From positions 868,001-932,000 of the forward strand of contig JAHLMK010000007.1 of NCBI GenBank assembly GCA_019915135.1: 64,000 nucleotides of DNA, in the 5' to 3' direction. Numbering within the stretch: position 1 is the first letter of the stretch; each line of letters opens with the position of its first letter. The notes beneath the pieces were generated by a model. It did not search any database. It was not told where the DNA came from and saw nothing but the letters and a program-made list of their open reading frames with translations. Origin of the DNA: Strobilurus pachycystidiatus (lineage: Eukaryota; Basidiomycota; Agaricomycetes; Agaricales; Physalacriaceae). A program made the translations under genes and the position numbers. Below, in pieces: positions 21,676-33,578 of this stretch.

Positions 21676-23705
21676 CACTACTATATTAGCCCGTAGATCG
21701 CTGCATACAGAGTAAACAACGGACCTTGTATAGGCGATAAATTCGCCAACGCGAGGGTGACCGCCAGATTGAAAGCAGCGAAATTATGCAGGAGATCCGA
21801 AATTAGTGGTTTAAATGATTGTCGTGGACCGGAGGTAAGAATAAAGGACGCGGTGGCCAAGCAGGTGGCGACGGTTGAGTCTCCAGTCGCCAAAGGAGCG
21901 AAGAAAGTCCGATAAATGCCAATCGCTTGGTCGACCAACAACTATAGAGACCAGTTCGAAATTCTGAAAGGGAAGCGTTCGATCAGATCTAGGGACTCTG
22001 CGCGGCGAGACGACCATACGGTTGAGAGGGTATCGGGCACGCCGAAGAGTGGTGGTGTAGGCGTGTCTTTCCAAAGCGGTAACCCGTGGGGGGTCGCATT
22101 CAAAAATGTTTCGACATGCAAGTGTCACAAATACTGTGTACCAAATTCGCCATGTTTAGATGGGAATGATCCGTGGACCGTTCTCGTACGCGGCATGTTT
22201 TTTTGTATGTCCAGGGTTCGGAAACCGGTGGGAACGCCGATGAATCTCGGGAAGGCTGAACAAGGTTTGGGAGTGCTTATCTCAGTCAGGAAATTTACCT
22301 GGTGACCTGACTAGAGCTGGCCGCTTCCCAGGAACGCGAACACATCACTCAGTATCATACGATACGCAAGCTTGACATCCGCAAAATGCTAATCACTTCG
22401 AGGCGTTTAACGCGTCCGAATCAACCTTATTTCGTCCCGAGATAGGGTGTCGTTCTGACGCCATGATCACCGTGTCTCTACTGACGACAACGTCGTTGTG
22501 TAAGTGGGCGACTGTTGCTAGCATGATGGATGAGAACCAGTGGCCCTGAGAGAGCTGCAAGTTACCTTTTGGGGTTAATCAAGAAGGAAGATCAACCCTT
22601 CGACTACCCTTCGAAGAAATGGTGATTTGTCGTTTCCTCCAATGAACTCTCTCTCGCCCACGAGAACATTGCGTACAATCTGCAAAGGCAGCAAACGTAC
22701 ACATGTAGCACAAAGTCTTGAACTCCCAGCAATGACGATTAGTGCAGAAAATCAAACCGGCATGTATTTGTGTGGCTATTGACACCGGACGGTTGTTGGA
22801 AGTCGTTGGAAAGGATGGAAGACTGATGCTTTGATGAGCGCCAGCCATCGAGGAAAAACCACATTGCCTTATTCTGATACTGACAATTGTCCGCGTGTAA
22901 CGATGGACAGGATGTTATTACGATGAGAAGAAGTTTCCGAAACAGACACTACAGTGCAGAAAGAACCACGTTTAGATATCTGTAGACCGTCTTGAGTATG
23001 ACATAGCGGCGACATCGGTGTTGTCACATGCACACGCATCGCAGAGGGTAGCCGCTGGCGACCAGGTTTCCAAAGAGCAGAGAGTTCGCGGGCCCATAGA
23101 GAAGAATCCAGAAATTCGGGAGGAAAGGACCAGACCGCCCCATGCATGACACGCTACTCGGAGCTCGCTTCAGTTCAAGAAGCAGACTTGAAGCAGGCGG
23201 GCAGGCGGTGTAGAAGAGTGGTAGAACGTGTGCAACAGGGGCAGGTACGCAGACTAGTCGGGGACGCTGTGGAATTTGAGAAGTGAAGGAACATCCCAGG
23301 AGTATCCAAGGGATCGTCCTTGAACGATTGGTAAATCGGCTCGGAACCCCGCATCCACTCCCTGGGCGCGACTGGCGATCCCCGAAGCGCGCGAGCTCGC
23401 GTGAACTGATGTTGAAAACGACTGTTGCCCTGACTGTACCCATAGACACCAGTCTGAAACGAAAACAAAGAGGTTACAATTTATACCGTATGTATACTTG
23501 CCTGCTCATAAAGATCGTATACAAGTCCATACGGACGATACTTACGCACATAATGGAACAGAAAACAAACCAATAAAAAAAGCAAAGCAGGAAAGAAAAA
23601 GCCAGCGACAGCCCTACCCACATAGCGCGGTTACCTTCGAGCGAGCCGAAGCGCCGACAAAGAGAAACCTGATGGGGGGACTTGCGCTGAAAGGAGGGCT
23701 GCTGT
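21676..23705. other. 2-kb intergenic region, no gene seen
   Basis: The promoter of the homeodomain gene and the 3' flank of U1-70K lie here. Several short frames exist (22579-22848 and 23024-23449, - strand) with no recognisable domain. I cannot exclude a small multi-exon gene or an untranslated RNA. Long promoters are common for developmental regulators. Confidence 0.35.
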
Positions 23706-25199
23706 TTAGTAACGAGGTCGTTTAGAATCCCTATCGTCATATCCACCAGGACCATCGCCGCGCTTGAGGTCATTGCGATACCCACCGCCGCCACCATACC
23801 CTCCTGCTGCGCCAGGTGGGCCATTGAAACCGCCTTGAGGAGGTGCGCCATGACCTTGGTCGCCTCCACCAAAGCCTCCGCCTTGGTAGCCGATTCCTGC
23901 GCCTGACCGACCGCCCCTGCGAGAATGAGTGAAACGCAAGAGAAGGGAACGATTGCGAATTACCTGAAGCCACCACCTGGTGGACCATCATCACGACCAC
24001 CGTAACCTCTGTCAGGACCGCCAAAGCCGCCACGGTCTCCTCCGTAACCACCACGGTCTCCTCCATAGCCGCCACGGTCTCCTCCAAAGCCGCCACGGTC
24101 TCCTCCAAAGCCGCCACGATCGCCGCCACGGAAGCCGCCACGATCACCACCTCGGAATCCACCGCGGTCGCCACCAAATCGGTCGCCGCCGCCACCAAAT
24201 CGGTCACCACCTCCACCGAACCGATCACCTCCGCCTCCGCCCCGCCCGCCGCCGAATCCGCCCCGCCCGCCTCGGAATCCACCACCACGATCGCCGAAGC
24301 CGCCACGATCGCCAAAGCCGCCACGTCCGCCTCCGCCAAAGCCTCCACGAAAGCCTCCACGTGATGGCGGGGCGGCGACAGGCTCGACGACGCGTTTTGG
24401 TCGTCCGCCGAGACCGCCTCCCAGTCGACGTGGTTTCCATCCGCGAACGGTACGGCCGCGCTCGACGTCGACCAGGATGCGCTTGCCCATTATGTGCAGA
24501 CCGTCAGACTCCTTGTAGGCGGCTAGAGGGGTGTTGGCACAAGTTAGTGAGAATGTCAGAGGCCATACCTTTCATGTCGCGTTCCCGTTCGTAAACAACG
24601 AAAGCATACCCACGGCTGCGGTTCTTCTTGTCGCGCACTATCCGCACACGCTCAATGGTACCATATCCTTCAAATTCGCGGCGCAGGTCGTTTTCGTTAG
24701 CGCTCTTGTGCTGTAAGACGAGTCAGTAGAGACAAGTATGAAGAGAGAGTAACAAGGCGCACTAAACGTGATATAAACAGTGTTTTGTATGGGTCGCCAA
24801 CAGCCTCGGCGTCATCGGTGGGTTTATCTGGAAAACAAGCAAGACAACGTGAGTACTGCCAAGCTACGGCGGAGAGACAAGCTCACATGTATCTTTTGCG
24901 GCGTTGTATTCCTCCTCTCGGCGCTTTTTCCGGTCCTCCCGTCTCATCTCCCGCTTGATTTCCTCTGCGTGGGTGAAGACTGGCTCCTCGCCTTCCTCCA
25001 TGGGTTCTCCATTTTCGTTGGCAGCAAAGAGTTCTCCGGTCGCCTTTTCCTTGAGCTGTGCGAGTATTGGGCCGACGCCGCCGACGTTTTTGTTGCGCAA
25101 GCGGTTGCTATCCCTGTCGAGCGGGCGCGAGTACGGCAGCGGCGGCCGGGGCGCGAATAGTTTGAGAAGATTGGGCGGGAGGAGATGTGTTCCGGGCAT
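23706..25199 (-). CDS. U1 snRNP 70-kDa protein
   Basis: Five exons (24887-25199, 24763-24827, 24569-24710, 23964-24522, 23706-23916) give 429 aa. U1-70K binds U1 RNA loop I and defines 5' splice sites. The N-terminal tail has [16 protein letters not shown], which contacts U1C/Sm in known structures. The acidic-basic helix is [20 protein letters not shown]. The RRM follows at residues 110-190 with RNP2 (TLFISRL) and RNP1 ([10 protein letters not shown]). [28 protein letters not shown] then marks the canonical U1-70K end of the RRM. The C-terminal half is a long [12 protein letters not shown] repeat block. The gene starts 79 bp from the divergent COX10 gene. Confidence 0.92.
23964..24440 (-). 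repeat. RGG/FGG-encoding repeat block in U1-70K exon 4
   Basis: Imperfect 9-24 nt repeats encode blocks such as GGDRGGF and DRFGGGG. The opposite strand reads as a long artificial His-rich open frame, which is a shadow. Confidence 0.8.
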
Positions 25200-25278
25200 G
25201 GTGCCGTGTCGTCGTGGTCGGAAGGCAAAAGCGATGACGGAGCCGGAATGGGAAAGCCAGGCTGCTTCCCACGGTGCA

Positions 25279-26469
25279 ATGCTGCGTCCATGGCTCGTTC
25301 CGCGGCGCGCCTCGTCCAGCGTCGCCAATCCCGCCTTCTCGTCCTACTTTTTCCATAATGCCCAGTGGCTTACCCAGGCTGTCCCGCCGCCCCGCCGCCA
25401 GGCTCTCCGCCTGCTCGCCGACCCCGTCCCCATCCCCAACCACACCACCGCCTTCAGACGCATAGCCATCTCGCCATCCCAGCTGCTCGGCATCTACGCG
25501 CAGCTGTCCAAGTCTCGTCTCAGTGCGCTCATGGTGCTCACCGCCATGGCCAGCGTCGCCGTCTCGCCCTTTCCCGTCACCGTCCCGACGCTGCTGGCCA
25601 CCGCCATCGGCACCGGACTGTGCTCCGCGTCTGCCAACACCTTCAACCAGCTCCAGGAGATCCCCTTCGATGCCCAGATGGCGCGTACACGTAACAGACC
25701 CCTTGTCCGCCGTGCCGTCTCGTCGCTGCACGCTACAGCATTCGGCGTCGCCACTGGTGTCGCTGGGCCAGCCATTCTGTGGACCATGGTCAACCCGACC
25801 ACTGCAGTCCTCGGCGCCGGGAACATACTACTGTATGCAGGCGTCTACACCTGGATGAAGCGCAAGAGCATCTGGAACACCTGGGTCGGGGCGGTTGTCG
25901 GCGGCATACCCGCTCTCATGGGCTGGACCGCGACCGGAGGCCATTTGATCCCAGAGCAGATGCACTACTTCCTGCCATGGGCGCAGACTCTCGATATCTC
26001 ACTCGTCGACAACATCCTCGCGCCATTCTCCCTCTTCATGCTCCTCTACACCTGGCAATTCCCCCACTTCAATTCCTTGTCGTATGTCGTACGCGGCTCA
26101 TACGCCCAGGCGGGCTACCAGATGCTCTCCGTCCTTGATGTAAGAAAGAACGCGCGCGTCGGGGTACGCTACGCCTTTCTCATGATCCCCTTATGCTCCA
26201 TCGTCTTCCCCTTGTCCGGTCTCACGACGTGGGCTTTCGCTCTCACTTCCCTCGTTCCCAACGGCATCTTCGCAAGCGCGACCTACTCCTGGTGGAAACA
26301 CGGTGGCGAGAAGCATGCGAGGGCTGCCTTCAGACACAGTCTGTGGCAGCTGCCAGTCGTTTTGGCCTTGATGATGATCCACAAGAATGGGATGGATTGG
26401 TCTCAATGGTTGGGCTTCAAGTCCGCCGAAGAAAAGGTAGACTCTGTATCCAATGAACAACTAGTATAA
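25279..26469 (+). CDS. COX10: Protoheme IX farnesyltransferase
   Basis: An intronless 396-aa protein. Cox10 farnesylates heme b to heme O, the first step to heme A for complex IV, in the mitochondrial inner membrane. The N-terminus MLRPWLVPRRASSSVAN looks like a mitochondrial presequence. The UbiA-type substrate motif is SANTFNQLQEIPFDAQMART, followed by RNRPLV, with the Asn/Asp and RTxxRPL residues in place. The second conserved region is LYTWQFPHFNSLSY. Several membrane segments are visible (ILLYAGVYTW, WVGAVVGGIPALMGW, IPLCSIVFPLSGLTTWAFAL). The open frame extends upstream into U1-70K on the other strand; the start at 25279 was chosen for the targeting peptide. COX12 and two other mitochondrial genes lie in the same window but are not linked functionally. 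Confidence 0.93.
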   Translation: MLRPWLVPRRASSSVANPAFSSYFFHNAQWLTQAVPPPRRQALRLLADPVPIPNHTTAFRRIAISPSQLLGIYAQLSKSRLSALMVLTAMASVAVSPFPVTVPTLLATAIGTGLCSASANTFNQLQEIPFDAQMARTRNRPLVRRAVSSLHATAFGVATGVAGPAILWTMVNPTTAVLGAGNILLYAGVYTWMKRKSIWNTWVGAVVGGIPALMGWTATGGHLIPEQMHYFLPWAQTLDISLVDNILAPFSLFMLLYTWQFPHFNSLSYVVRGSYAQAGYQMLSVLDVRKNARVGVRYAFLMIPLCSIVFPLSGLTTWAFALTSLVPNGIFASATYSWWKHGGEKHARAAFRHSLWQLPVVLALMMIHKNGMDWSQWLGFKSAEEKVDSVSNEQLV

Positions 26470-28034
26470 ACTATTCCTTCTACCTCCGAGCGACTTGAGC
26501 GGCCCGCTATTGACGCCGTCGATGGAGCAAACAGCCACGCGCCCAGCACGCGCCTGTATATCAATGGTAATCAACAAGCGGCTCCGACTCGAGGATGTCC
26601 GTGCCTTTCCCGAATAGAATATTGAGCTCCCTAGGGTCTGCACCTGAACAAGACAGTTTCCCAGCAATCCTTCAGGCATGGATGCTGCGGAACGTGTGAC
26701 TCTACCGCGCGCGACCATCTCCACGCCTACACACAACCTTACTCGCCGATGACACTCTCAAGAGCGCTCGGGAGTTCTCGTGCATTGTTATGTCTCGGGA
26801 CTTTCGCTTGCTTTCCGCCACTGTCATAGCTGACTTTGTAACTACTTGACTAGTCGCAAGACTCGCAACGCTGAAAACAAAAACCTGCTGTCCGAACCGA
26901 GAATCTCGAGAGGTGCACTTCAAGTTCTCGAATTTCTTGACTTGTCGAACAATATCAACCCCGCCAAGTATCACCCCAGCAACCCCTCGGTGGGTGGTGA
27001 GTACTGTCGCTTGCCAGTGAGTCTCCGTCGCCCGTACAATGTCTACATTTGGCCTGAAGTTGTCTGTGCAGTGTGTGAGCTGAGGAGGACAGCTTTGGGT
27101 GATAGCGCAATCGAGAAGATATGCAATCAGTCTTGGGATACAGTCTCGGCAGTCTCGTCGCTCCGACTCGAGCATTGTGCGAAGGTCCAAGGACTTGTCA
27201 CTTCGTACAGTGGTCTTGAGAATAAAAAAGGCCTGACCAGGAGTTGAACCTGGACCTCCCCTCATACGGGTTCCCCCCCCGGTCGTCGGTGCTATATAGC
27301 GTGGTCCTCAGTGGTCCTAGAAGGATCCGGCTGCGAGGCCACTAGCATCCAAACGCCGGATAATGAGAGGTTCTGCAATACCAGAGGGGTGCTTCCGTTA
27401 CACCACCAGGCCGCGGGAGAAAACAGTGTACACAAAGCACATTAGCGAGTTACGTCCCTTGTGTTCTATTGTTCTGGCACCAGGCAGACTGATGTTGTCG
27501 GAGGCAGTTCGGCACACTGTAAGCATTTGTTACATAGCATTCAGATGTTGTTGAGTAGTCTGATGTTGAGAATCACCGGCGGCGGCCGCACGGTGTGCAA
27601 GGAGACACTGTTGTCTGGAGAGTCAAGGGATGCTGATTTGGGTGATGGGGGAGGTGGTCGCGGTCAGGTCGCAGACAGACAAGGAAAGGGAGAGATGTGA
27701 CCGCTCTCATAGTTCAGGAAGAGATCTCTAGTTGGGTTAGTGCATTGCGCTGCCCTTGCCGGAAATGACAGTCCCATAGCAGCGACCACAAGAGCAAGCA
27801 ATGTTGCGTACGCGTTGACGGTGGTGAAGTAAGTAAACACAACCCAAGGTGAATTCCTTGGGTCCCATTCTCACTATGTAGCTTCATTTGCCACGGGATT
27901 CGCTTCAATTCCTCTACAATCGTAAGGTACTTACACAATTTGGCGTCCACAGGCATCAAATGATTCCATCTTGCTTGAGCCGGGTGGAGAACCCTAACCC
28001 AAGGTGCATTCCCAACTTGGCAAAGACCTCCATC
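26470..28034. other. 1.5-kb intergenic region with a tRNA-like element
   Basis: No supported protein gene. A - strand frame at 26702-27265 begins inside the tRNA-like sequence and is likely a chance frame. A poly-C run of 8-9 bases sits near 27273-27280. Confidence 0.4.
27229..27262 (-). tRNA. tRNA 3'-half-like sequence
   Basis: Read on the - strand, a 5-bp T-stem with loop TTCAACT (CCAGG/CCTGG) is followed by TCAGGCC and then a run of six T, as in a Pol III terminator. The upstream part does not fold into a clear acceptor, D or anticodon arm that pairs with TCAGGCC. I read it as a tRNA relic, or a tRNA with an intron that I cannot resolve. Confidence 0.3.
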
Positions 28035-28847
28035 ATGGCAGACGTTCGGGCACTGCTCAAGGCCAAACGACAAGAGGCACGCATCAGCCACCCATTGGCG
28101 TCCTATTCCCCGTCGGGACAGCTGCGATGCGCCGCCTGTGCGACCACCGTCAAGCACGCCTCGGCCTGGGAGGGCCATCTCGGCAGCAAAGCCCACAGAA
28201 CCACTGTCGCCCGTCTCAAGGAGGAGGAACGCATAAAGGAGGAGCGGCGCATACAGGAGGAGGCAAAGACAGTGGCATTAGGCAAGCGCAAGTCCGCCGA
28301 CGATGATGACGACGAAGACGAAGAGATGGCGGAACCCGATGCTAAAAGGTCCAGGCCAACGCCCGCTCCGACAGGCGCATTTCCTGCCGACTTTTTCTCG
28401 GATCCCTCACGCGCTCCTCCGCCTGCGATGGACGTCGACGTTGAAGAGGACGCGCCGCCGCCAGATCCGCCGCAGAACGCACCGGCCGGTGGGGCGGCAC
28501 TCGATGACGAGTGGGCGCGCTTCCAACGCGACGTCGTTAACGCGCCAGACTACCAAGAGTCGTACGAGAATGCGACTACGTTTGCTGAGCCCGTCATGGC
28601 CCCGGAGCTTCCCGAGGGCTTCCCGCCTCAGCAGGAGGAGGCCGCCGTCGAAGAGGTCGTGGACGAAGAAGAGCAGAGGCGGCGGAAGGAGACGGACGAG
28701 CGCGAGCTGATCATGGACCGACTGCTCGAGGAGGAAAGAGCACAGGAGGAAGCCGACATGAAGGTGACAGTGATGAAGAACCGACTCGAAGCGCTCAAGA
28801 AGAAGCGCGAGGCGGCCAAGGCTTTGAAAGAAAAAGCAGCTTCATGA
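28035..28847 (+). CDS. ZNF830/CCDC16-like zinc-finger protein
   Basis: An intronless 270-aa protein. A single matrin-type C2H2 finger is at residues 33-58 (CAACATTVKHASAWEGHLGSK with following AH). A KR-rich nuclear signal (LGKRKS, DAKRSRP) and acidic runs (DDDDDEDEEM) follow. The conserved middle is GAFPADFFSDPSRAP, LDDEWARFQRDV and the C-terminal coiled coil EERAQEEADMKVTVMKNRLEALKKKREA. This order matches vertebrate ZNF830/CCDC16, a spliceosome-associated nuclear protein. The upstream in-frame extension to 27888 has no domain; the start at 28035 begins the conserved MADVRALLKAKR. Confidence 0.85.
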   Translation: MADVRALLKAKRQEARISHPLASYSPSGQLRCAACATTVKHASAWEGHLGSKAHRTTVARLKEEERIKEERRIQEEAKTVALGKRKSADDDDDEDEEMAEPDAKRSRPTPAPTGAFPADFFSDPSRAPPPAMDVDVEEDAPPPDPPQNAPAGGAALDDEWARFQRDVVNAPDYQESYENATTFAEPVMAPELPEGFPPQQEEAAVEEVVDEEEQRRRKETDERELIMDRLLEEERAQEEADMKVTVMKNRLEALKKKREAAKALKEKAAS

Positions 28848-29117
28848 CAAGTAAGTCTGCCATCGTTCACCATTTCTCGAAGACTCAACGACGTTTCAGC
28901 TTTGTTTCTTGCCCTTCATCTACCTATCCCGGCCCTTTCGTGTTCTTCACTAGGAAATCGGAATGTGTTCTATCCATACATCTCCGGTGATTGTTCCATT
29001 GGCCATCCGACAATGACGACGCATCTCGCTGCATGCGTTGAAAAGAGAGAGAAGGCAGTTTGGGTACAGACACTGAATGTCACATTCAAGTAGTACCATA
29101 CGCTAGCATGGCGATGC

Positions 29118-31129
29118 TCAATGGAACGACAACAGAACCACTTCGGTGGCCACAATGTTGAAGCCCTTCTCCAGCGGCGCCACATCCTCCACTTGCAGTG
29201 TTCCCTGTACCTTTCCGTCACTAGTCTCGTAAGTCTGGCCACCCCATGTCAGTCCTGAAGTGTCATTTGCCAGTCTATTATAAACGCTGACATCAACAAC
29301 GCCTCAATCACCAACATCCAAACCACTCACCCAATAGCCAATCTCTTCACACTCATGTTCCCCGGCCTCCCCGAGCCCGTCGCCGCAATCCTTACATGGA
29401 GGCCAGACCGAGCACCACCACCAAAGTACGCCTCGGAGTTGATGAATACCGCCCGCTTGAGTTGACCGTTCTCATAAGCAGTGTACCCCGCCAGCCTGGG
29501 GTTGTCGATAGGTATCTCAACCACCTCCGCAGTACCGGTCGTTCCCAGCAACTCTGCGGCAATGATCGCCGCATAGTATTGTGGCTGAACATGCGCGGGG
29601 AGCGGTGTCGCGAGCGGCGATCCATCCAGAATCGAGCGCGTCAGTACAATGGGCTGGATCTACAGAACGTCAGCGACTACAGATATGACCGAGAAGAGCA
29701 AAAGTTTTGACCAGATTGTATTTGTAGCCGACGCCTTCGTGGAAGAACACGCTGGAGATCCCGATCTGCGAGCTGTGATACGCGGGTTGGCCGAGTTAGC
29801 GAGCACAATCGAAAAAATCTTCCCACTTACGCAAAGAGGGCGTAGTCTAGCGTCCACAGCGCGGCTCCGGCGGTATTGCTCACGCCTGGAGCGCCCTGGA
29901 AAGAAGATCGTAAGAACGGACGTGGTGATGGAGAGAAGACTTGGAGGCCGAAGGTACATGACAAGAGTAACTGTTCGTTTCTCCCAGAACATAATCCAGC
30001 CCCTGGGCATGGGTCGCTTCGATATCCGGAATGAAGGTCGACAGGTTTCCACGGATCGTCGACTTGGTCATCAGATCCTGCAGAAGACCGCCGTCCCCAG
30101 TGCAGAATGAGCCGGAGTAGCGATGCTCAGAGAATCTAGGCGCAGTCAGAAACTCAAAAATTTGTTCGGTGCTAGAAACATTCGCGTACGTCGTGATGAA
30201 CTTTCCTGGATTGGACTTGAGGATACCGTCAGCATATATCGCTTGAGGTGAAAAGCCGGCAGTGTTGTGAGACGAGCCAGCGAAGCCGCCGCCCCAGAAC
30301 TTCGTGTGAGAAGTCGCATTGATGCCTACCGCCTGCGACACGGCTGTGGCCATTTTGATCCAGCTGGAAGAATCTATGAGACCAGAAGTACACCCCCAAG
30401 ATGCAAAGCGACCTACTCAGCAGTGTAGTTAACATGACTGTATGTGCTAGGACGAAGTCCATTATTCGCGTATAGGTCGGCCTCATTACCGATCTCGATG
30501 AAATCAAGGACCACATTCGCCGCCTTCATTTCTGGGCTATTGAACGCCTTTGCCAACGAATTTGCTTCGGAGATGATGTTCGTGATATTGTTGGCGCCAA
30601 GGTTCAAGCCCCACGTAACGTGTGTACCTGTTCGAGAAGTTAATGAGATGCCAGAACGACGTCAAGTGCTACCTTCTGGTAGGTATTTAGCAACCTCATA
30701 GAACCCATCTCCGACGCTGATGTTGCTGGCTTCTGGGTAGGGGACAATCGTCGTGAAGTTGGGGAATATCCCCGTCGAGAACTGATATGACTTGGATCGA
30801 ATGGCTTGACTGGCATTGACTCGACATACCTCGACACTCGGAGCAAAAAACGTATGGTCTTCGCTATCTGCGCCAATTCTGATATTGGGCGCGCTCCCGG
30901 TAAGGCCTTTCAGATTGCTGAGAACGTTGAAAAGGAACTGGTTCCTGGACGTCGTTCCTGACCAGTCAGTCCACCTGTCTTGTTCGATGGAGAAGGAGAC
31001 GAGAGAAGGAGACACGGTCGGGGCACCATCAGGAGCGAGCGCTGATAGAGTTACATTGACGTGCGGCCAGGATAAGGCGACGGGGAGCAGCAAGAAGAGC
31101 AAGACGATGGAAGTTCGAAGAAGACCCAT
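29118..31129 (-). CDS. GH79 family beta-glucuronidase-like glycoside hydrolase
   Basis: Seven exons (30673-31129, 30417-30627, 29958-30363, 29831-29895, 29712-29772, 29331-29659, 29118-29286) give 565 aa. The signal peptide is MGLLRTSIVLLFLLLPVALS. The barrel holds the acid/base glutamate in LDFIEIGNEADLY and a candidate nucleophile in YVLGETNSYSCHG. Further family parts are THVTWGLNLG, AALWTLDYALFASQIG, FFHEGVGYKYNL and a C-terminal GH79C beta-domain (VVEIPIDNPRLAGYTAY, GLHVRIAATGSG). GH79 enzymes remove glucuronic acid from arabinogalactan-type glycans or proteoglycans. Many N-glycosylation sites fit secretion. Frame and phases agree at every junction. One intron is only 44 nt. Confidence 0.88.
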
Positions 31130-32000
31130 GGTCAAGGGGAGCAGGCATCGTGTAGGAGGAAACTGTGGATATAAGTATAACTTGGAGTCGGAATCTTATG
31201 ACCTGAAAGTCCGAAGTACTTACTGGTGTCGAAGCGTGTGGATTGAGCTCAGTTCGAAGCAAGAAGCTTCGGCAATGGCGGACCAGACACTCGTGACGGC
31301 CGTGTTCAAAGGAAGACGTGCTGGAGATTTGCATTGGTGCATCTTGTCACGGTCTCATGATCAGGATCCCAGTCCACTGCACGGCTAGTTTCAGGGTGCG
31401 TGGAACCGCCGCGGATACCTGAGGCGACTAGAAGCTGTGCTCTCGTGGGTGACTCGGTCATCAGCGCTCAGCACCGAGGACGCATAGTCGATGGATGTCG
31501 CCGAGTTCACTATGTGGCAGCAGCGTGAACGATGTAGTTCAAGCGGCTCAGATTGAACGGCCTGGGAACAGGTCCCCAATGATATTCCTATCGGATCATC
31601 TTTGCCTGGTACTTACCACCATGTCCACATTTTATCTTCTAATTGCCGATTTGGGCGCTGCTGTTAAATGTCAAGTCCAGTTCCCGATCCACTAGGAGGG
31701 AATAGGACGATCTTCCTCCACATTGTAGGCAAAGATCCTCCCAAGACCTGTCAAGATCAATGAAAGTTGTGTCACAATGGGGAGTCCCGACAGAGGCGGA
31801 ACTCTATCGCTTGCTGTGGAACGTCGCAGTGGCTGGGAAAGATCCTCAATCTTCAGGAAAGGACATACCTGGAACATATACACAGACCGCACACCGCACC
31901 TCGTCGACTTATGGTCTGTTTGGATGACAGAGTCGGACGTCCAGCAAGGTCTGTAAATGTTGATACAATTGTGAGAATAAATTAGATCCAGTACGGTCCA
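31130..32000. other. Intergenic, no gene seen
   Basis: Promoter of the GH79 gene and 3' flank of the DHHC gene. Short frames only. Confidence 0.4.
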
Positions 32001-33578
32001 TCACTGCAACTCTGGTGGCCAATCCCTTCTCCGTCGCCAAACACCATCCTTCGTAAATCTTGGATTAGGTGTATAATTCAGCCCATCCGCCAGGCCTCTT
32101 CCAACCGGAAATATCCAACCAACCCACCACGTACCCATGGTGTCTTCCCAACCCTTCCGCCGAGACTCCATCCACCAGAGATTGCCTTCCTTCCCTATAC
32201 GCCCCCACTCTGCGTTCCATGAGGTCCGTAACTGCTGCTTGGCACTGCGAAAGTCATTGGCATGAGTATGAATACAGAAGCAAAGAACCTACCGAAAATT
32301 ACAGAAACCTAGCGCCCCATTCAGAAGATGACTTTCGCGATCTTTGACGCTATGATCGCGCATAACTTCGACGGTGGATTGCGAGTTAAAAAGATATCGT
32401 GTGTGTGCTGCGGCCAATGAGAGTGTGAAAACGAAGAACAACGCGCTCCTATTCGAATAAATAAGTTCTTGGTGCTGCTGGGACCCGAAGCAACTTACAA
32501 CGCGATGATGACTATGTGCTGAACATCCAAGTCATCCGAAACATCTGAAGCGCGCACCGTGTACGCCAGAAGTGTCGCGAAGGTGTACGCAGTAAACACC
32601 ATTGTTGCTTGATTGAAGTTGATGAAGAACTTGTGATTTCGAGCACCGACACATTGCCCAATCCCTGCCAACCGTGTTAGTTGAACGACAATCCATCGCA
32701 CAGCTATAGACCTACAAGGACAGTGATGGTCATATTTCAATACACATGTTCCACAGATTCGGCAATGGTGGGCACGATATGGCTTGACCAGCTCGTCCTT
32801 TGTGCAGTAGCGGAATTCTGGTAATAGGACGGGTGTTATCGGTGGTCTCCGCTCAACGTGCATCATGGCCATCTTGATGCGGAGGTCTTGACCGGCTTTG
32901 TCATCAAGTGGTGGGGATAATGGCGCATGGGCATTGGATTCGTGGTGGGAGGTGGTAGTTTCCAATGCGGCTCGTAGTTGGAGGTCCTCGTAGGATGGGC
33001 CACCTATGCTGTCGCCCCTTGCAACTGCGCTGAGACGAGCAGGGTTGTTCATAAGTCCTGATTCCAGGTCGGCGTTGGAGGGCACAGGTGCTGGTTGACT
33101 CGGTGGCGGTTGGGGTGTCTTGGGTACGTGCTACTTCTGCGATGAGCGGGTGAGCGGGAGCACCACAGTACCACGTACATCTCTAGCAAAACCCGGAGGC
33201 GTCACTACAACCTTTGACACGGTTCAGCGGCGTTCAAAGAGCCCGGAAGAGCGCTTACTATGACGTAGGCCCACACCATCCACAGAAAGAGTGGGCAGAA
33301 GACAACGAGCAGGCCGACTAGGACAGTCAGCGAGGTCGCTGAAATGGTTGCGGGTACTCACTGGCTCCGCCTCTGCTGAGAACGTCGCTGTGGTGGCGGA
33401 TGGCGGGCACACAGAGGCGGCCGATGTAGACATAGGCGGCGTAGGCCATGATGGCGGCGGTGATGGCGACCATGAGCTTGACGGTGATCCATGGCGGCGG
33501 CTTTTCTCGCGAGGCGCGCTTTTCGCGAGCCTGGTATTTTGCATCCTCGATGACACGGCAGATGGAGGGAGAAGGCAT
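32001..33578 (-). CDS. DHHC palmitoyltransferase
   Basis: Seven exons (33362-33578, 33259-33317, 33179-33211, 32716-33118, 32499-32664, 32293-32448, 32001-32244) give 425 aa. Membrane segments are [20 protein letters not shown] and [18 protein letters not shown], followed by the fungal [10 protein letters not shown]. The DHHC cysteine-rich domain reads [29 protein letters not shown] and [13 protein letters not shown]. The W of CPW is recovered only when the donor at 32715 is used. Two more TM segments and a C-terminal basic tail with TTxE-like motifs follow. It is predicted to S-palmitoylate membrane proteins at the Golgi or vacuole, as Pfa3-like enzymes do. Confidence 0.9.

Noticed and set aside
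23980..24594. A 204-aa His-rich frame on the + strand
   Set aside because: It is the opposite-strand shadow of the U1-70K RGG repeat.
24904..25278. N-terminal extension of COX10 in the same frame
   Set aside because: It lies over U1-70K exon 1 on the other strand, and ATG 25279 gives a proper mitochondrial presequence.
26702..27265. A 187-aa - strand frame
   Set aside because: It starts inside a tRNA-like sequence and shows no domain, splice support or codon pattern.
30818..30840. A possible intron in GH79 exon 1 (GTATGT to CAG)
   Set aside because: It would be about 20 nt, too short to splice, and the frame reads through.
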